Source: Plumapathes pennacea (taxonomy: Eukaryota; Cnidaria; Anthozoa; Antipatharia; Myriopathidae). Taken from it: a stretch of 64,000 bases of DNA. Of the stretch, positions 1-10,949 are shown in pieces (positions within the stretch are counted from its first letter, which is position 1; every line of letters starts with the position of its first letter). The position numbers and the translations under genes are program-made. Below the pieces are notes generated by a model. The model did no database searches. It saw only the letters and a list, made by a program, of their open reading frames with translations, and had not been told where the DNA came from. The stretch is taken from NCBI GenBank assembly GCA_964036295.1, contig OZ038473.1:4309501-4373500 (forward strand), given 5' to 3'.

Positions 1-548
1 ACAGCATGAAAATTCCACTTTCCATTGTATTGCACGTCGTCATCCTGTCAAAACTTCTATTCTGAAAACTACAATCCTGTTATTGTAAAAGGTGAAATTT
101 GCCACCGTGATTGTTCGATTTCCACCAATTTTATTTTGCTATTCCTTTTTAAAGAAGTGTCCGCGTTTTACCACAATACTGGCATCTGGAATTGTGTTCA
201 GGTCGGCCAGTCGTTGTCTTAAAGAATTCATTTCATGGCAGCAACCTTGTCTCCGATACACTGGCAAAAATATCGGGGCAGTTTACAGCCGTCCGTCGAA
301 CTGCTTGGCATTGTATCTGCATCTTGTTGTACAAAGTTACTTCCGTTTGTACTCTATGACAACAAAAAGACGCGTTATATTCTGCACATGAGATTCTAGG
401 ATCACATTTGAACTGTGCTATACTGTAAAAGACATCCAGATTATCTTGGATTTTATGGAAGAGATCAAATTTATTATTAGATAGTTAATATATTTAGTAC
501 CGCTAAAACTATTATTTTTGTACGATTATATTTATTAAATGGATGCCT
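1..548. other. No gene seen; 3' part duplicated elsewhere
   Basis: I see no convincing coding exon here. The last 120 bases or so (from about 425) align with 13425-13560, sharing the run ATTATCTTGGATTT and the AT-rich stretch that follows. The second copy is uninterrupted by the transposon that begins at 549, so it serves as an approximate empty site. Confidence 0.6.
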
Positions 549-1232
549 GGCCACGGTTTTTCGAAAAACGATTAGAGCTAACCTAGAGTTAAATTGTGGG
601 CTAAATTTAATCCACCTCGCTAGGTCGATTAACTCACTAGTCGGGGAATAAAGCTTCACGACTACAAACAAAATGGCGGACATACTCTTTGAGTTAGTCG
701 TTCCGAATGAGAGAGAAAAATAATTAAGGCTACAAGCAAAAACTTACCAACGAAAAGCTTCGGTGCCGTACCGATACGACCAAGATTCAATCGAGATTTT
801 GACAGATCCCTTCACAGACGACCTCACCGAGCAACAAACAAAACGAAACCACACAACGACGCCGACTGTACAACTCTTGTATTTCTTTCCGAGTGGTAGT
901 TTATTGGTTTACACAGTCGGATTTTCAAAATCTATCTATTCACGAAGAATATTATGGACGTGTTAACACGCTGGGGCCGGACCACCCCTGTATATCGTCT
1001 TGAACGCGTGGGTGAAAAAATCCAAGATGGCGTCTTTTGAAGCTCGCAAAGTCTCATGGGTGATATTTGCCCAAGTCTCTCTTGTAAAGTAGGCCTTCTT
1101 TGGAAGGGCTTTGCAAGGCCTGGATACGAATTTGAAGCATTTCCCGCCTTTAGCTGAATTATCGAAGCTCCAAGCTTTCCATTCATGTATATTTTACCGG
1201 GTTTGTGAGAAAGTTTGGCTTAGTTGAAGTCA

Positions 1233-4200
1233 ATGATTGGTAGTGCATTATGCGAACCAAGTCCTGACGATTGCTGCTCAAAGTAAGTGCTTTTCTCTGA
1301 AGGTTTTTGTAGAGTTGGAATACTAATGAGCGAATTTCATTTCCATACGAATTTAGCTAAAGACTTGTTGTTTTGAAATATGCATTTATTAGTAGAGTTC
1401 ATATGAGTTAAAAAAAATTTTCCCGTAGGGATCTCACGGTACCTACACCAGCCAAGAAACCGAAGTTCCCTCTTAGCCTCTATAATAAGCTGATAAAAGA
1501 GCAGGAATTGCAACTAGTTGAGCAGAAGCTCGAGCAAGATGCCAGACTCACAGAGCTTCGAAGTGAGATTGCTAGAAAGCACAAAGAACTAAAGGAAGCC
1601 AACAAGGAGATCCACAGAGTGGAAGAGAGAATACGAAAAAGGAAACTGAGGGTAGGTCAGTAGATGAGTTAGGTCCCTTCCTACTCAACTTGAGACATTA
1701 ACTTGGGTCGGGGAATTAGTTTCATAGCAGGCGTCATGCATTTTTAGTCGTCATAATGTCAGCACAAATCAAGTTAAAGGCTTAAAATATCTTATAAGCT
1801 ATTAACAGACCTGCCAACTCTCACGGTTTGAGGTATCGTCCCACGGACTCACGGCAAAAAGCTCCAAATAGACCAGTACAGTTGCCGATTAATAAGAAAT
1901 TCGAAACCAAAAAACCTAGAAACTGGTAAACAGTTTGGGCTAATCGTTTCCGGAAAGTAGAAAATCCGTTTTAGTGGGAAAACTAGGCACAAGTTTTCCA
2001 CTCTGGGCCGCTACAATGTGCACAAACAGGGTACTGGAACATTTTATCATTATAACTTTGAGTATTTTTCGAATTTGGAAAATTTGAGGTAAATCTCCAG
2101 GTTTGAGGCATTAATATCCAGGTGTTTGCTGTTAATTTTGTAAACCTCCAGGTTTACACGTTTGTGAGGTTGGCAGGTCTGTATTAAATGTATATTATTA
2201 TTAGAGGTGTACAGTAATAAAAACTGAACATTTGATTTGTAACAGGTTGCTGAAATTTGTACTGATGAAAATGAAGGGCCAAGGATGCCAAGCAAAGTTC
2301 CAAGACCAGCAAAAGTTACAAGTAAAGTGTCAAACTCATCATCAGACAAACTTGAACTTTCGTCAGCCCAGTTATTGAGAAGAAGAAAGAAAACGTTGGC
2401 TGCACTAAGGCCAATCCACTGTTCTGGACCAACAGCCAAGAGTGACAAAAAGCCAGTATTAGATGGTTTATGGACCACTCTTGTTGGTACTGCAACAAAG
2501 GAAGAGCTGACAAACTACATAGACCATTCAGATGTATGCAGTTCCAAGGTTTTACCTAAACTTGTCAATGGTAAAGTGAAGGTGTATGAGCAAAGCGAGG
2601 CAAACACTGTCAGAAGCATACGCACATTATATGAGGGGGGGCTCATGAGCAAAAGGAAATACACCACCATACGAAACTGTAGTGATAATGTCAAAGAGGC
2701 TGACTCAGTAAGAAAAAATGTGAAAGCTGAATTTATGAAGGGTTGTGAGATTCCTAAAATTCTACCATACAAGAAGTTGATGTCAATAATCAACAACATT
2801 GATATTGGAGAAGTGCAAGACTTAGAAAATCTTGCAGCAAAATGGTCTGTCCCCTCTGTAACTGGTTTTTACCGGCCACTGAAACCATTTCTTCTGAGGC
2901 TAGCAGACCTGTACATTGCCTTGAATGAGAAAAGTCCTTGTCTTCATTGGTTTAATGGGGAACAAGGAAAGTTCCTAGTTGCTACAGGAGCTGATGGAGC
3001 ACCTTTTGGGAAAGATAACACTGCAACTGGTAAGACATTTGAAAAAATCATTGTTTACTAGGTTTGTCTTGGTTAGAAAATACCTCTCTAACCCTCTGTG
3101 TTTGCTAAAATAATCAAATTTCCACCCAAAAATAGTAGAACTGCATTAAAATTGACATAATAGTCATGCTGTCATAATATTGATAACATGAACATGAAAG
3201 GCATGAAAGCAACTGCAAACTATTTACAAACATGGAATCGAAAACTGTACTTAGATTCCTAAATAATAAATGAAATATATTATTTTGCTATCATAAAGAA
3301 ACAGAAACAATATTATGTCATGTTGAATTTTATGCCATGTACATACATTTAAACAATCAGTGTATGGCCTTTTATAATGTGCTCCCACGTTTAGATCTCA
3401 TGTTTAATATTTCAATGGCTAGACTGTTATACAAGTTGCGTGCAATTATGTTACTTGCAGTTTGTCACAGATATTGAATCTTTGTTGTTTCAGCATACCT
3501 TGTCAGTTTCCTGAATATTTTGAACCGGGTACAAAGCTGCAATGATAACTACATCATCCTTGGTGCCAGCTGTGAGGAAGATTGCATTATACTGAAGAAA
3601 TATACTGACCATTTGAGACAGGAAATGGAAGAGATTGAGGGGAAGAAGCTCACCACTGAGAGAGGGCATGAGGTCAGTTTCCAGTTTGAACTCATACCTT
3701 CTGATATGAAGTGGGTTTCATCAATGTCTGGTGAGCTGAACAACTGCGCAACATACTTTTCACCATTTGCTAATGTATGTCAAGATAATAAAGACACATT
3801 AGGTGGTAGTATCGGAGGCCCAGAGGCAACTTGGCAGCCTTGGAAATATAGCAATAGGATTGCGGTGGCCAAGAAAGTGGAGACTTACAAGAAAACTCTG
3901 ACAGATCCAAATGGAAGACATCGAAGCAAGGTGACCAAGTTCATTGCTAACAATAAATCACGGCAAGAGTTTATACCTCCTCTGGGGAAGTATGTTGATA
4001 AAGTTGTGGCTGAACCCCTGCATAACATGAACAATGCCTGGCAGAATTGGTTTAATCTTTTGCTGTCAATAGCATTTCACCTTAGCAACCAGTCATTCCT
4101 GAAGTCAGTCAATTCAATCAGCTTTGTACCCAGTTCATTTTCTTTGATACAATTTTTAGAATGTGTCAAAAACACTGTCAAGTGTGGGCGGCTGTATAAA

Positions 4201-4953
4201 AGCTACTGCCAATGGTTTAATGAGAAGAGGAAAGCAGGAGTTCCATTTTCATACCGGTTCACTGGTTTGGAGTCCAAAAATTTTTCTTGGAATTTTTCTG
4301 CACCAATCAAGGTTTTGCTTTGCATTAGCAACATAATGAAAGGCAGTTTTTTGAAGTTGCACAGCCTTGCATACATAGCAACTCTACTTAGGGACGCAAC
4401 CACAATATACACACGCGTGGATGTAACAAAAGAGCAAGTGCAAAAACTGGCTTTAATCTGTAAAGACTACTTCCACTGCAACAGTCTGTTGCTAAGGAAC
4501 ATTAACCCTACAGTGTGGACAATAGGTTATGCTATACCCTACCATGCCAATAAGCTGTACGATAACCTTGGGTTTGGTCTTGGGCTGAATTCTATGCAAG
4601 GAAGAGAAGCCAAACATGTGAAACTCAAGCAATACATTGTAAACACATGCAATGGAAGGAAACAACAGCAGTGGTGGATTGTTTTCCGCCATGAATATGT
4701 CAGTATGATCTGGCTTAGGGAAATGGATCCAACAAGCATTGCTTACAGCGGAGGGAAACAGAAGGCCAGTGAGTCCTACATCCCCCAGAGAGTGGCAGTA
4801 AATGATAAAAGATACTGTTACTGTGGACTTTTGAAGGCCAAACAGGAGGAAGACAAGTGTGAAGTTTGTAGTAATGAAATTATGGATCTCATCAAGAGAT
4901 CTGTTCAGGATGGTAAAATCCACAAGGATTTGGCAGCCTATGTTAACTCCTAG
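1233..4953 (+). CDS. Four-exon transposon protein, probable DDE-type transposase (838 aa)
   Basis: Proposed exons are 1233-1282, 1429-1651, 2246-3029 and 3494-4953. Donors are GTAAGT, GTAGGT and GTAAGA; acceptors are CCCGTAG, TTGTAACAG and TTGTTTCAG. Phases fit at every junction, giving one open frame of 838 codons that ends in TAG. In order the protein has a short acidic start, a Lys/Pro patch, a charged coiled coil (about residues 30-90), and a basic and hydrophilic region. GADGAPFGK follows at 339-347, with D341 as a candidate first catalytic Asp. Then come EPLHN at 526-530, SMQGREAKH at 719-727 (candidate acidic residue in GRE), and a terminal zinc-ribbon-like pattern with Cys 794, 796, 808 and 811. 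The layout and spacing suggest an RNase-H-fold transposase, which is inference from motif spacing. I recall closely similar proteins as a multicopy family in corals. The intact frame suggests recent activity. The first exon is the least certain part. Confidence 0.7.
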
Positions 4954-5459
4954 GGTAATGTGCTATTTATTCCTAAAGACTACTCTCACCCGGACGATCA
5001 CAACCAACCAATTATTCCTAATAATTTATAGTTATTAATTATTTATAATGGAATATGTTGTATATTGTATATAAAGTGCATTAGAGTGATTTAAAAAAAA
5101 ATACTTGTGAAACAAATTCTTGCTAACAGTCAAAAAGACAAAATATTCAAAGCAATTAACAGCTATCACCAACTATTATGCTAATTTCTATTTCCCTCTA
5201 CAATACCAAATGTTAGGATCTATATAAGATTATACATTTCTTAATGGCTAAAGAAACAACAAGGAATTCTAATTAAACCTTCTAAAACTTCAGTCAAGTT
5301 GGGGTGCAAGCCCTGTAGAGGATATCCATCCACCATGGAGTGGTAAAGTTTATAAAGTTCTTTTTCCTGTGTTTCCACAGATTCCAGTCTTCTCAGATAA
5401 GAACACAAACCACAGGATCACAGAGAATGAGCCAGACAGGTACTTTACATGCAGAGTAA

Positions 5460-6089
5460 CTAGTGTTGTGGAATTCCGTGGCGGTTCCAACATCCATAGT
5501 GAAAAGACACAGCCAGTACTTCACTGTTGTATGTATATTTGAGGGTCAATGGTTTGTCCTGCGAGATTACAACTTCACAGTAACTGCCATCAGGAAAGTC
5601 TTTCCTCAGCAACATTTTCTTCTCTACTACAACTCCTCCAACATTCATTTGATTGAATAAATAAACTGCCTTTCGCTTATCGGTTAAATCGAGGGTGACT
5701 TGGGCTTCTGATGATTTTACTGTCGAGATCCCAAAACTTGTTCGCTCTAAGATGTTCTTCTGGACGATACCAAACACCTCTTTCGGGACATCACGAGAAA
5801 AATGCCCAAAAAAGGGCGAAGCAGCAGTTGGGTTAGCCCGAAGTCTTCGTACTATGCTGTCGTGGATTCTCCTGAGGTTCCTCTCAGTCATAGGCCAAAT
5901 ATCGACGATCTTGTGGCAGTCTTTGTTGGACACAGAGCCGTCGTATTTCCTATATACAGTGTTCATTAAAGAGTCCAGCTCCCTAAAGACACTGGAAGTA
6001 AATAACTCGTCTCTCTTGTCTTTGTTTTTAACAGACAATTTCCATTTCAGTATTGCAGAATGAATCTCGTGTTGAAGAGAAGCCGCCAT
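5460..6089 (-). CDS. Transposon accessory ORF, 209 aa, function unknown
   Basis: This ORF is open from an ATG in a good context (CCAAGATGGCGG) at 6089 down to a TAG at 5460, and it converges on the transposase-like gene inside the same element. The N-terminal 60 residues are helical and charged. Residues about 60-120 are basic and contain RRIHDSIVRRLRANP. The C-terminal half looks like beta strands and includes the run VVVEKKMLLRKDFPDG. I do not recognise the fold. Two-gene DNA transposons often encode a separate DNA-binding partner, so that role is a guess from position only. The frame may continue by splicing, because the reading ends without an obvious domain boundary. Confidence 0.55.
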   Translation of the reverse strand: MAASLQHEIHSAILKWKLSVKNKDKRDELFTSSVFRELDSLMNTVYRKYDGSVSNKDCHKIVDIWPMTERNLRRIHDSIVRRLRANPTAASPFFGHFSRDVPKEVFGIVQKNILERTSFGISTVKSSEAQVTLDLTDKRKAVYLFNQMNVGGVVVEKKMLLRKDFPDGSYCEVVISQDKPLTLKYTYNSEVLAVSFHYGCWNRHGIPQH

Positions 6090-6248
6090 CTTGGATTTAG
6101 TTTAATCTGGGTAGATACTTTATGTATGACCTACTTAGCATCTTTCTTTTACCCAGCATCCTTTTCAACCCCCCCAGTGATCGATTTGAGGGGGTAGTTG
6201 GCCCCAACGTGTAAAGCTCTCGCTGAAACCGACCAGTTCATCGTCTAA

Positions 6249-6377
6249 GATGAAATGCATCAGCAACTGAAGCAAGGATTTTACACCAAGAAAGGATTTC
6301 CAGGGGTGGTGTATTGCATCGACAAGACACATGTCAAGATCCAGAGGCCATCCTCCGAATTAAAAGTGATTGCGTGA
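6249..6377 (+). pseudogene. Harbinger (HARBI1-like) transposase remnant
   Basis: A 42-codon open stretch contains GFPGVVYCIDKTHVKIQRPS. This matches the signature around the first catalytic Asp of the DDE_Tnp_4 domain (family pattern GVVGCIDGTHV). The Asp is kept but the following Gly is Lys here. The frame stops at TGA 6375 and no upstream or downstream parts of the transposase are visible. It is a small fossil lying just inside the right end of the surrounding transposon, so it is either captured or an older insertion. Confidence 0.75.
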
Positions 6378-6585
6378 ATATAATCAAAAAATTTTCATTC
6401 TACTCGACAGATTCGTTGCCATGGAGATTTCTTTTTTTGCGCGCTCAGGCTTGCTTTGGATTGCCTTGCATTCCAATAACAGGTTAAAACAGGTTTTATT
6501 TCAATAAAGGAATAAACGAATTTAATCGTCTGTTAACGGCTAATCGGAGATTAGTTTAATCGGCTTTCGAAAAACCGGGACCCGG

Positions 6586-6889
6586 GGTTTGATAATTTTG
6601 CAGTATATGTCTGAAAGAACAGAAAAGCAAACATCAACGGGGACTTTGTACTATTAAAAAAAAAAAAAAAAAAAAAAAAAACAGCGTCCCTGGCTTTGGC
6701 CAAAGTCCCTGACAGTTGAGCAGTTTCATAATGATAATTAACCGAACATAATTTGTACTTGCGCTCAAAAGCAAGAGTGCGCACGATGGTATTTTATATA
6801 GGTTAATTATAAACAACATACACCAATATGAAAAGTACAGGAAAACGTTTGTTGTTTTTTTCCTGAAAATTACCATAGCTTTACTGTAT
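6586..6889. repeat. Right half of a duplicated host segment, with A-run
   Basis: This segment resembles 13590-13845 along its length (shared blocks include TTTGTACTTGCGCT and AACAACATACAC). It has a run of about 24 A at 6656-6680 that the other copy lacks. No gene is visible. It separates two independent insertions, the element ending at 6585 and the element starting at 6890. Confidence 0.6.
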
Positions 6890-6904
6890 CACTGGAAAAT
6901 TCTA

Positions 6905-7510
6905 ACCTCTTACACACTGTGTAAATAACGCAAAAAGTTATGTAAATCATAGTTTACATACAATTTACGCTACGTGTAAACATATTTACACGTAGTGTAA
7001 AATATGTTTTACACATATTTTACATTTTATGTAAAATGCACAGTTGTAAAGTGTGTGTAAATACTTATAAATAAAATGTTAATATGAAAGATTATTTTAC
7101 ATACTGTGTAAATAGAGGAGAAAGTTATGTAAATCATGATTTACGTATAGCTCAAACTGTGTAAACACTATTACACAATGTAATTATAATGTACACATAA
7201 TTTTACATTGTATTTAAACAAAATAGTAATTGTAAAATGTGCGTAGATTTGTTTTCATTATTTTACATACTGCGTAAATAGATCAGAAATTTGTGAAATC
7301 ATAGTTTACACAATTCATACTGCGTGTAAAAATATTTACACATAAAGTAAAACATAATTATTATATTTTACATTTGATGTAAAACAGTTGTCAAGAATGT
7401 GTGTAAATACTTATCTATTCTTTTGCATATTATAGTACGTAAATAGAGCATAAAAGTTGTGTACATCAAATTTACATGCAGGTCACTGTGTAAACACAAT
7501 TACACATAAT
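6905..7510. repeat. Tandem TGTAAA-palindrome subrepeats in left arm of element A
   Basis: Four imperfect subrepeats begin near 6910, 7094, 7263 and 7424, a period of about 160-185 bp. Each opens with a form of TTACATACTGTGTAAATAG and then runs through short palindromes such as TTTACACGTAGTGTAAA. Related blocks lie inverted at 12220-12830, again at 40700-41330 in element B, and in shorter form at 11130-11420. The dense self-complementarity would let a single strand fold into many small hairpins. Confidence 0.75.
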
Positions 7511-7916
7511 TGCCGTTTTTATACTACAGACGACTAATTCGTCTCAGACGCATTAGTCGTCTCGGACGACTAATTCGTCCTGTATAAAAACGGAAAACAG
7601 GGCAGACGCACTTAAATTCTTATGCGTCTGTTAAGTGCGACTGAAAGACGCACTTAGCAGACGTCTAATTCGTCTCAGACGAAAAATGCGTCTAGCATAA
7701 AAACGAGTCGAACTTAACTGGAGACCAGAAGCGTATGTTTCAGTATCAAATCGAGATATTTGACAGTTTCAAGATGGCGGCACGAGGGAAGAAATCTCGG
7801 CAAAAAAGCAGCGGGCATGGAGTGAGTTCTCCGACTCGTTTTTATACCAGTCGAACTTAACAGTCAGACGACTAATGCGTCTGGACGAATTAGTCGTCTG
7901 TAGTATAAAAACGGCC
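7511..7916. mobile_element. Nested 406 bp MITE with 3 bp AAT target duplication
   Basis: The termini GCCGTTTTTATACTACAGACG and their reverse complement bound an element full of GACGACTAATTCGTC-like units. AAT precedes it (7508-7510) and follows it (7917-7919). The uninterrupted site ACATAATGTAATTT in element B near 41310 confirms the insertion and the duplication length. Its centre carries an ATGGCG reading start followed by a GTGAGT donor-like site near 7773-7825, which may be a captured first exon. A 3 bp duplication is usual for the PIF/Harbinger group, but the assignment is tentative. Confidence 0.8.
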
Positions 7917-8711
7917 AATGTAATTTATAATTTGGTGAACAAAAAGTTATGAAAATCATAACTTACTTACTTACAATTCACGCCTCCTCATAAAAGGTAT
8001 CCAATATGGCTGCCACGTGTGAGTGAAGGAAACGCGTTAAATTTTTCGGCATTTCCATCGACGAAGCGTTCTGATAGACGTCGGAAATGAGTTCGGAAAG
8101 GTAATGTGACGGGCTTAAATCCTGTTGGACGTGTGGTAGACAGCATGTAAATTTCACTTTACAAGCAAGAAATTATAATAATTGAGAGAAAACAATTATC
8201 GAAGGCCCCGTAGGAATATTCTTCGTTTGCAACAACCCAGTTTTCATAGCTCCCGACTCATGCCGGGTATGATGTTTTATACGGAATAATATTTTCAATG
8301 AGTGATTTGCTTTTGCCTTGAGTGATCGTTTTTGCCAGGAGCATTTTTGAACTTGCTTTCCGTTGCACGTGACAGTACTTGTGTGACGCTTGCTATACAA
8401 CCTGGCAACCTTCCTGAGTGAATTTTCAAGCTGACATGTTTTTGTGGAGGAACTGTGTTGTCATTTTGTAATGGGATTGACTGGGGAATACCCGACATCT
8501 TAAGTAGCTGTAAGACAGCGTAATAGCCTTATCTCATCTTCCCAGCGTGTGCATCATGTTCAAGTAGCTGTAATTGAAAGCTTTTAGACTTATCTCTGCA
8601 GCACATTAAAACATGACACTTCCCATGATGAAATTACTTCGTATGAAAAAGCCATCTCAGACGTTACGCATCCTACATGTACAAGTCTGATCACTAATAT
8701 GTTCAAGACTG

Positions 8712-9086
8712 CTATGCATTAAGCTTTAACGCAAAATTCTGTGTCGATACGAGATTAATCTCTATCGGAAGCTGCAGACGTTTGAATGCCGTGACAACAA
8801 AGGCGTGCATCACGCTTGTGGAGCGAACATTGCGGCTCGGATAGTCGGATATCAACCTTGAGCTTTTGAAGAGTTTGAGGTATTCAGTGACAAATATTCT
8901 CGATGTAATCACTTGCCGGTCTTTCCTGCTTTTGTTAAAGCGGCGTGAGTGAAAGCTAAGTAGCTGATGATTCAGGATTCCCCGTTCTATGATATTATGC
9001 TCGTGACATTTCATTGACAGATCTTGTATCTTAATCTCGCGTGATATTTGCCTCAAACCTATTAGTAATTCAGTATCCTCAGACAA
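8712..9086 (-). other. Basic ORF fragment in element A, 124 aa, unrecognised
   Basis: This open frame contains RRFNKSRKDRQ. It resembles the start of the peptidase-like ORF at 9444-10244 (RIFNKSRKSRRLIREYISKN) and a homologous stretch in element B at 42725-42928. It may be a decayed duplicate of the basic N-terminal module. The rest of 8130-8711 and 9087-9443 shows no gene beyond the Helitron-like terminus at 9343. Confidence 0.35.
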
Positions 9087-9342
9087 TAAACAAAGAACCT
9101 TTACTGCACGAAAAACGAAGTTAAACGCCGACTGTTCGTATACGCCGCACGTTACACAAAGCCGCTAAGTTTCCGACAAAGGGAGACGCTCTGCCCGCAG
9201 GGAAAAGTTCAAGTTTTATCAAATTTCGACACGTCTTCTACTACTTATTCGATGTTCTTTCACACAAATATTGCTCAGAACACAGATACATCGGTTGAAG
9301 CGGTATCTATAATCGAGCATTTGAAAAGCACAACCCTTCCAA

Positions 9343-9368
9343 CCCGTACTTTACGGGGGTCCCGCTGG
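9343..9368 (+). other. Helitron-like 3' terminus (hairpin plus CTGG)
   Basis: CCCGTA, loop CTT, TACGGG forms a hairpin. It is followed 7 bases later by CTGG at 9365-9368 and then T. A hairpin about ten bases before a terminal CTRR, followed by T, is the Helitron 3' signature. A similar arrangement with CTAG ends the elements at 11429 (minus strand) and 44916. The matching 5' end is not clear. Confidence 0.55.
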
Positions 9369-9443
9369 TAACACATCAAGCATTTGTGTACGGCTGTTTT
9401 CAAGTCTTCCGACGCTTAAAAAAAATGCAAGCCAAAATCGCTC

Positions 9444-10244
9444 TTAAAGTATGGCTTCCGTGCATCCAGAAAGCCAACCGATGTTCAGGTCGGATGGGAT
9501 ACAGCAGTAAGCAAAGCCTTCAATGGTAATGCAAGTTCCGAACAAATTACCCACGTAACCTTCACTGTATTGCAGCTCATACTGAGTTTCATATATTGTA
9601 ACTGTCCCAGGTAGATCTGTCAGTAACAAAAAGTAGTCATCCGATGATTTCGAAAGAGTGGAATAGAGATTGTTCCCAGCATTCATAATTTCAACTAAAT
9701 CCTCCGATAAACAAATAAAATTTGTGCGGTTAAATATAAGAGCTGCTAGAGACATAGTTGCACATTGTCGCTCAGCATTATCTCCAAATATTGCAGCATT
9801 ACCTTGACTGTACGGTGCAATGATCGTTTTGTTTGGATCAACAACTGAAGGACCGGAATTTTTTTCTATATCCCTTGACAGAGAAAACGCATTGTACTTG
9901 GTTCTGTGATTTTGATCTCTGAATACGTCTGATTTTTGAACACATTTTAAAATACAAACGTATCTTAGCACCTCGGTTACTTTTGGCAATCTTCTTTTTA
10001 AGCTTCTAGCTTTCTCGCAGCGATGGTTTATTGATCCTAATTTCCTCTTTCCATTTCTGTGTGGCTTTTTATTGTTTCCATGTTGTTTACATGCACGTTC
10101 ACGGAACGCATTAGCATTGTGAAGTACGTAAGCTCGGGTATAATCATGAATTTTTGACGACTTTGGGACATTCTTTGAAATGTATTCTCGTATTAGTCGC
10201 CTGCTTTTTCTACTCTTGTTAAAAATGCGTGAAAGTTTATTCAA
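9444..10244 (-). CDS. Cysteine-peptidase-like ORF with degenerate 2A-like motif, 266 aa
   Basis: The first 100 residues are strongly basic. Residues 125-132 read DIEKNSGP at 9849-9872, one residue away from the 2A ribosome-skipping core D-x-E-x-N-P-G-P. The next segment, residues about 150-240, contains FGDNAERQCATMSL, with Cys161 placed like the nucleophile of papain-fold peptidases. I recall similar GxNAxxQCxxMSL domains in cnidarian repeat-encoded proteins and relate them loosely to OTU or herpes-type C76 peptidases. That relation is by memory of pattern only. No catalytic His is obvious before the ORF ends at 9444, so it may be truncated. It overlaps the upstream ORF by four bases in a different frame; a frameshift or short intron would join them. 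No intact start ATG is seen. Confidence 0.5.
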   Translation of the reverse strand: MNKLSRIFNKSRKSRRLIREYISKNVPKSSKIHDYTRAYVLHNANAFRERACKQHGNNKKPHRNGKRKLGSINHRCEKARSLKRRLPKVTEVLRYVCILKCVQKSDVFRDQNHRTKYNAFSLSRDIEKNSGPSVVDPNKTIIAPYSQGNAAIFGDNAERQCATMSLAALIFNRTNFICLSEDLVEIMNAGNNLYSTLSKSSDDYFLLLTDLPGTVTIYETQYELQYSEGYVGNLFGTCITIEGFAYCCIPSDLNIGWLSGCTEAIL

Positions 10245-10949
10245 GGGTACGCGGCTCGGCTCACGACTTCGTCTTGGAGGACTTCGGTTTCCTTAACATA
10301 AACATTTGTGGAAATACAATAAAACTGAGCGAAGCGAGATCTACCAACGGTCACTTTTTCCTCAGCCATTTCCCAATTTTCAAATAATAACGCCATCTGT
10401 TCCACTGATTGTTTGACCTTCATGGCACCGAGCCAAAATGTCGCAACAACAACATAAATGCACAGCAGAGTGAAATTTTGATCCCAAGCAAAAGTCAGAT
10501 TTTCTGACGCTTTACTTGTATTAGCAAGAATAATACAAAGTAAAAGAATACAAAGTACCTTCAAGTTCACCTTCATACTAAACAGTTCCATATAATCCGC
10601 TATTAAGCGCATGTCAAGAATCGAAGTTGCTTCGCCGTCTTTACACAGGTTCTCGTCTTTGTATCTCGAGCGCCTTCGTTCAGCTTGTTCCTTCAAGTTC
10701 TCAAGGTTCTGGATATCAGCGTACATTTCTGTACAGTTTTGCATAGTTATGCAGTTCATTGATAAGTTCATTGCATTTGCTTTCATGGCTTTCAATATGG
10801 CTTTTGAGGCTGAACGGACCGACCCAAGCCAAAACCGCTCAATGAAATTTAATGTGGGTCTACCGCAGCCGGCATATGCGTTTGTAAGTAAGATGAGCGG
10901 TCCATAAAATAATCCACAGAGCCAACTAAGGCAAGCAACTTGCTGTCTT
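10241..10949 (-). CDS. Upstream membrane-segment part of the element A gene
   Basis: The minus-strand frame is open from 10949 to a TGA ending at 10241. An acceptor-like GAAGACAG at 10943-10950 suggests that the exon begins at about 10942. Three hydrophobic stretches are visible: VACLSWLCGLFYGPLILL near the start, VLCILLLCIILA in the middle, and FTLLCIYVVVATFWLGA further on. Between the first two is a helical, charged region with the run ENLKEQAERRRSRYKDE. The product is probably membrane-associated. I do not recognise the family. It leads directly into the peptidase-like ORF and the two are likely one gene with a frame break near 10241-10340. Confidence 0.45.

Larger units (their letters stand above)
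549..6585 (+). mobile_element. 6 kb DNA transposon with GGTTTTTCGAAA inverted termini
   Basis: The left end carries CGGTTTTTCGAAAAACGATTA near 554-574. The right end, read in reverse, carries CCGGTTTTTCGAAAGCCGATTA, so the termini form an imperfect inverted repeat. Flanking sequence on both sides (425-548 and 6590-6890) is continuous in a second copy at 13425-13860, which supports insertion as a unit. Inside are a spliced plus-strand gene (1233-4953) and a convergent minus-strand ORF (5460-6089). About 500 bp of AT-rich DNA between them holds no gene I recognise. The exact ends and target duplication are uncertain by several bases because the empty copy has diverged. Superfamily not assigned. 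Confidence 0.72.

Noticed and set aside
671..721. ATGGCGGAC short frame near the left end of the 6 kb transposon as its first exon
   Set aside because: It closes after 16 codons with no donor site. The exon at 1233-1282 fits the downstream phase and has a GTAAGT donor.
1033..1090. ATGGCGTCT frame as an alternative first exon of the transposon gene
   Set aside because: Its possible donors give the wrong phase for the exon at 1429.
6905..7510. CRISPR-like array of TGTAAA repeats
   Set aside because: The repeats are imperfect, palindromic, not separated by unique spacers, and lie in transposon arms of an animal genome.
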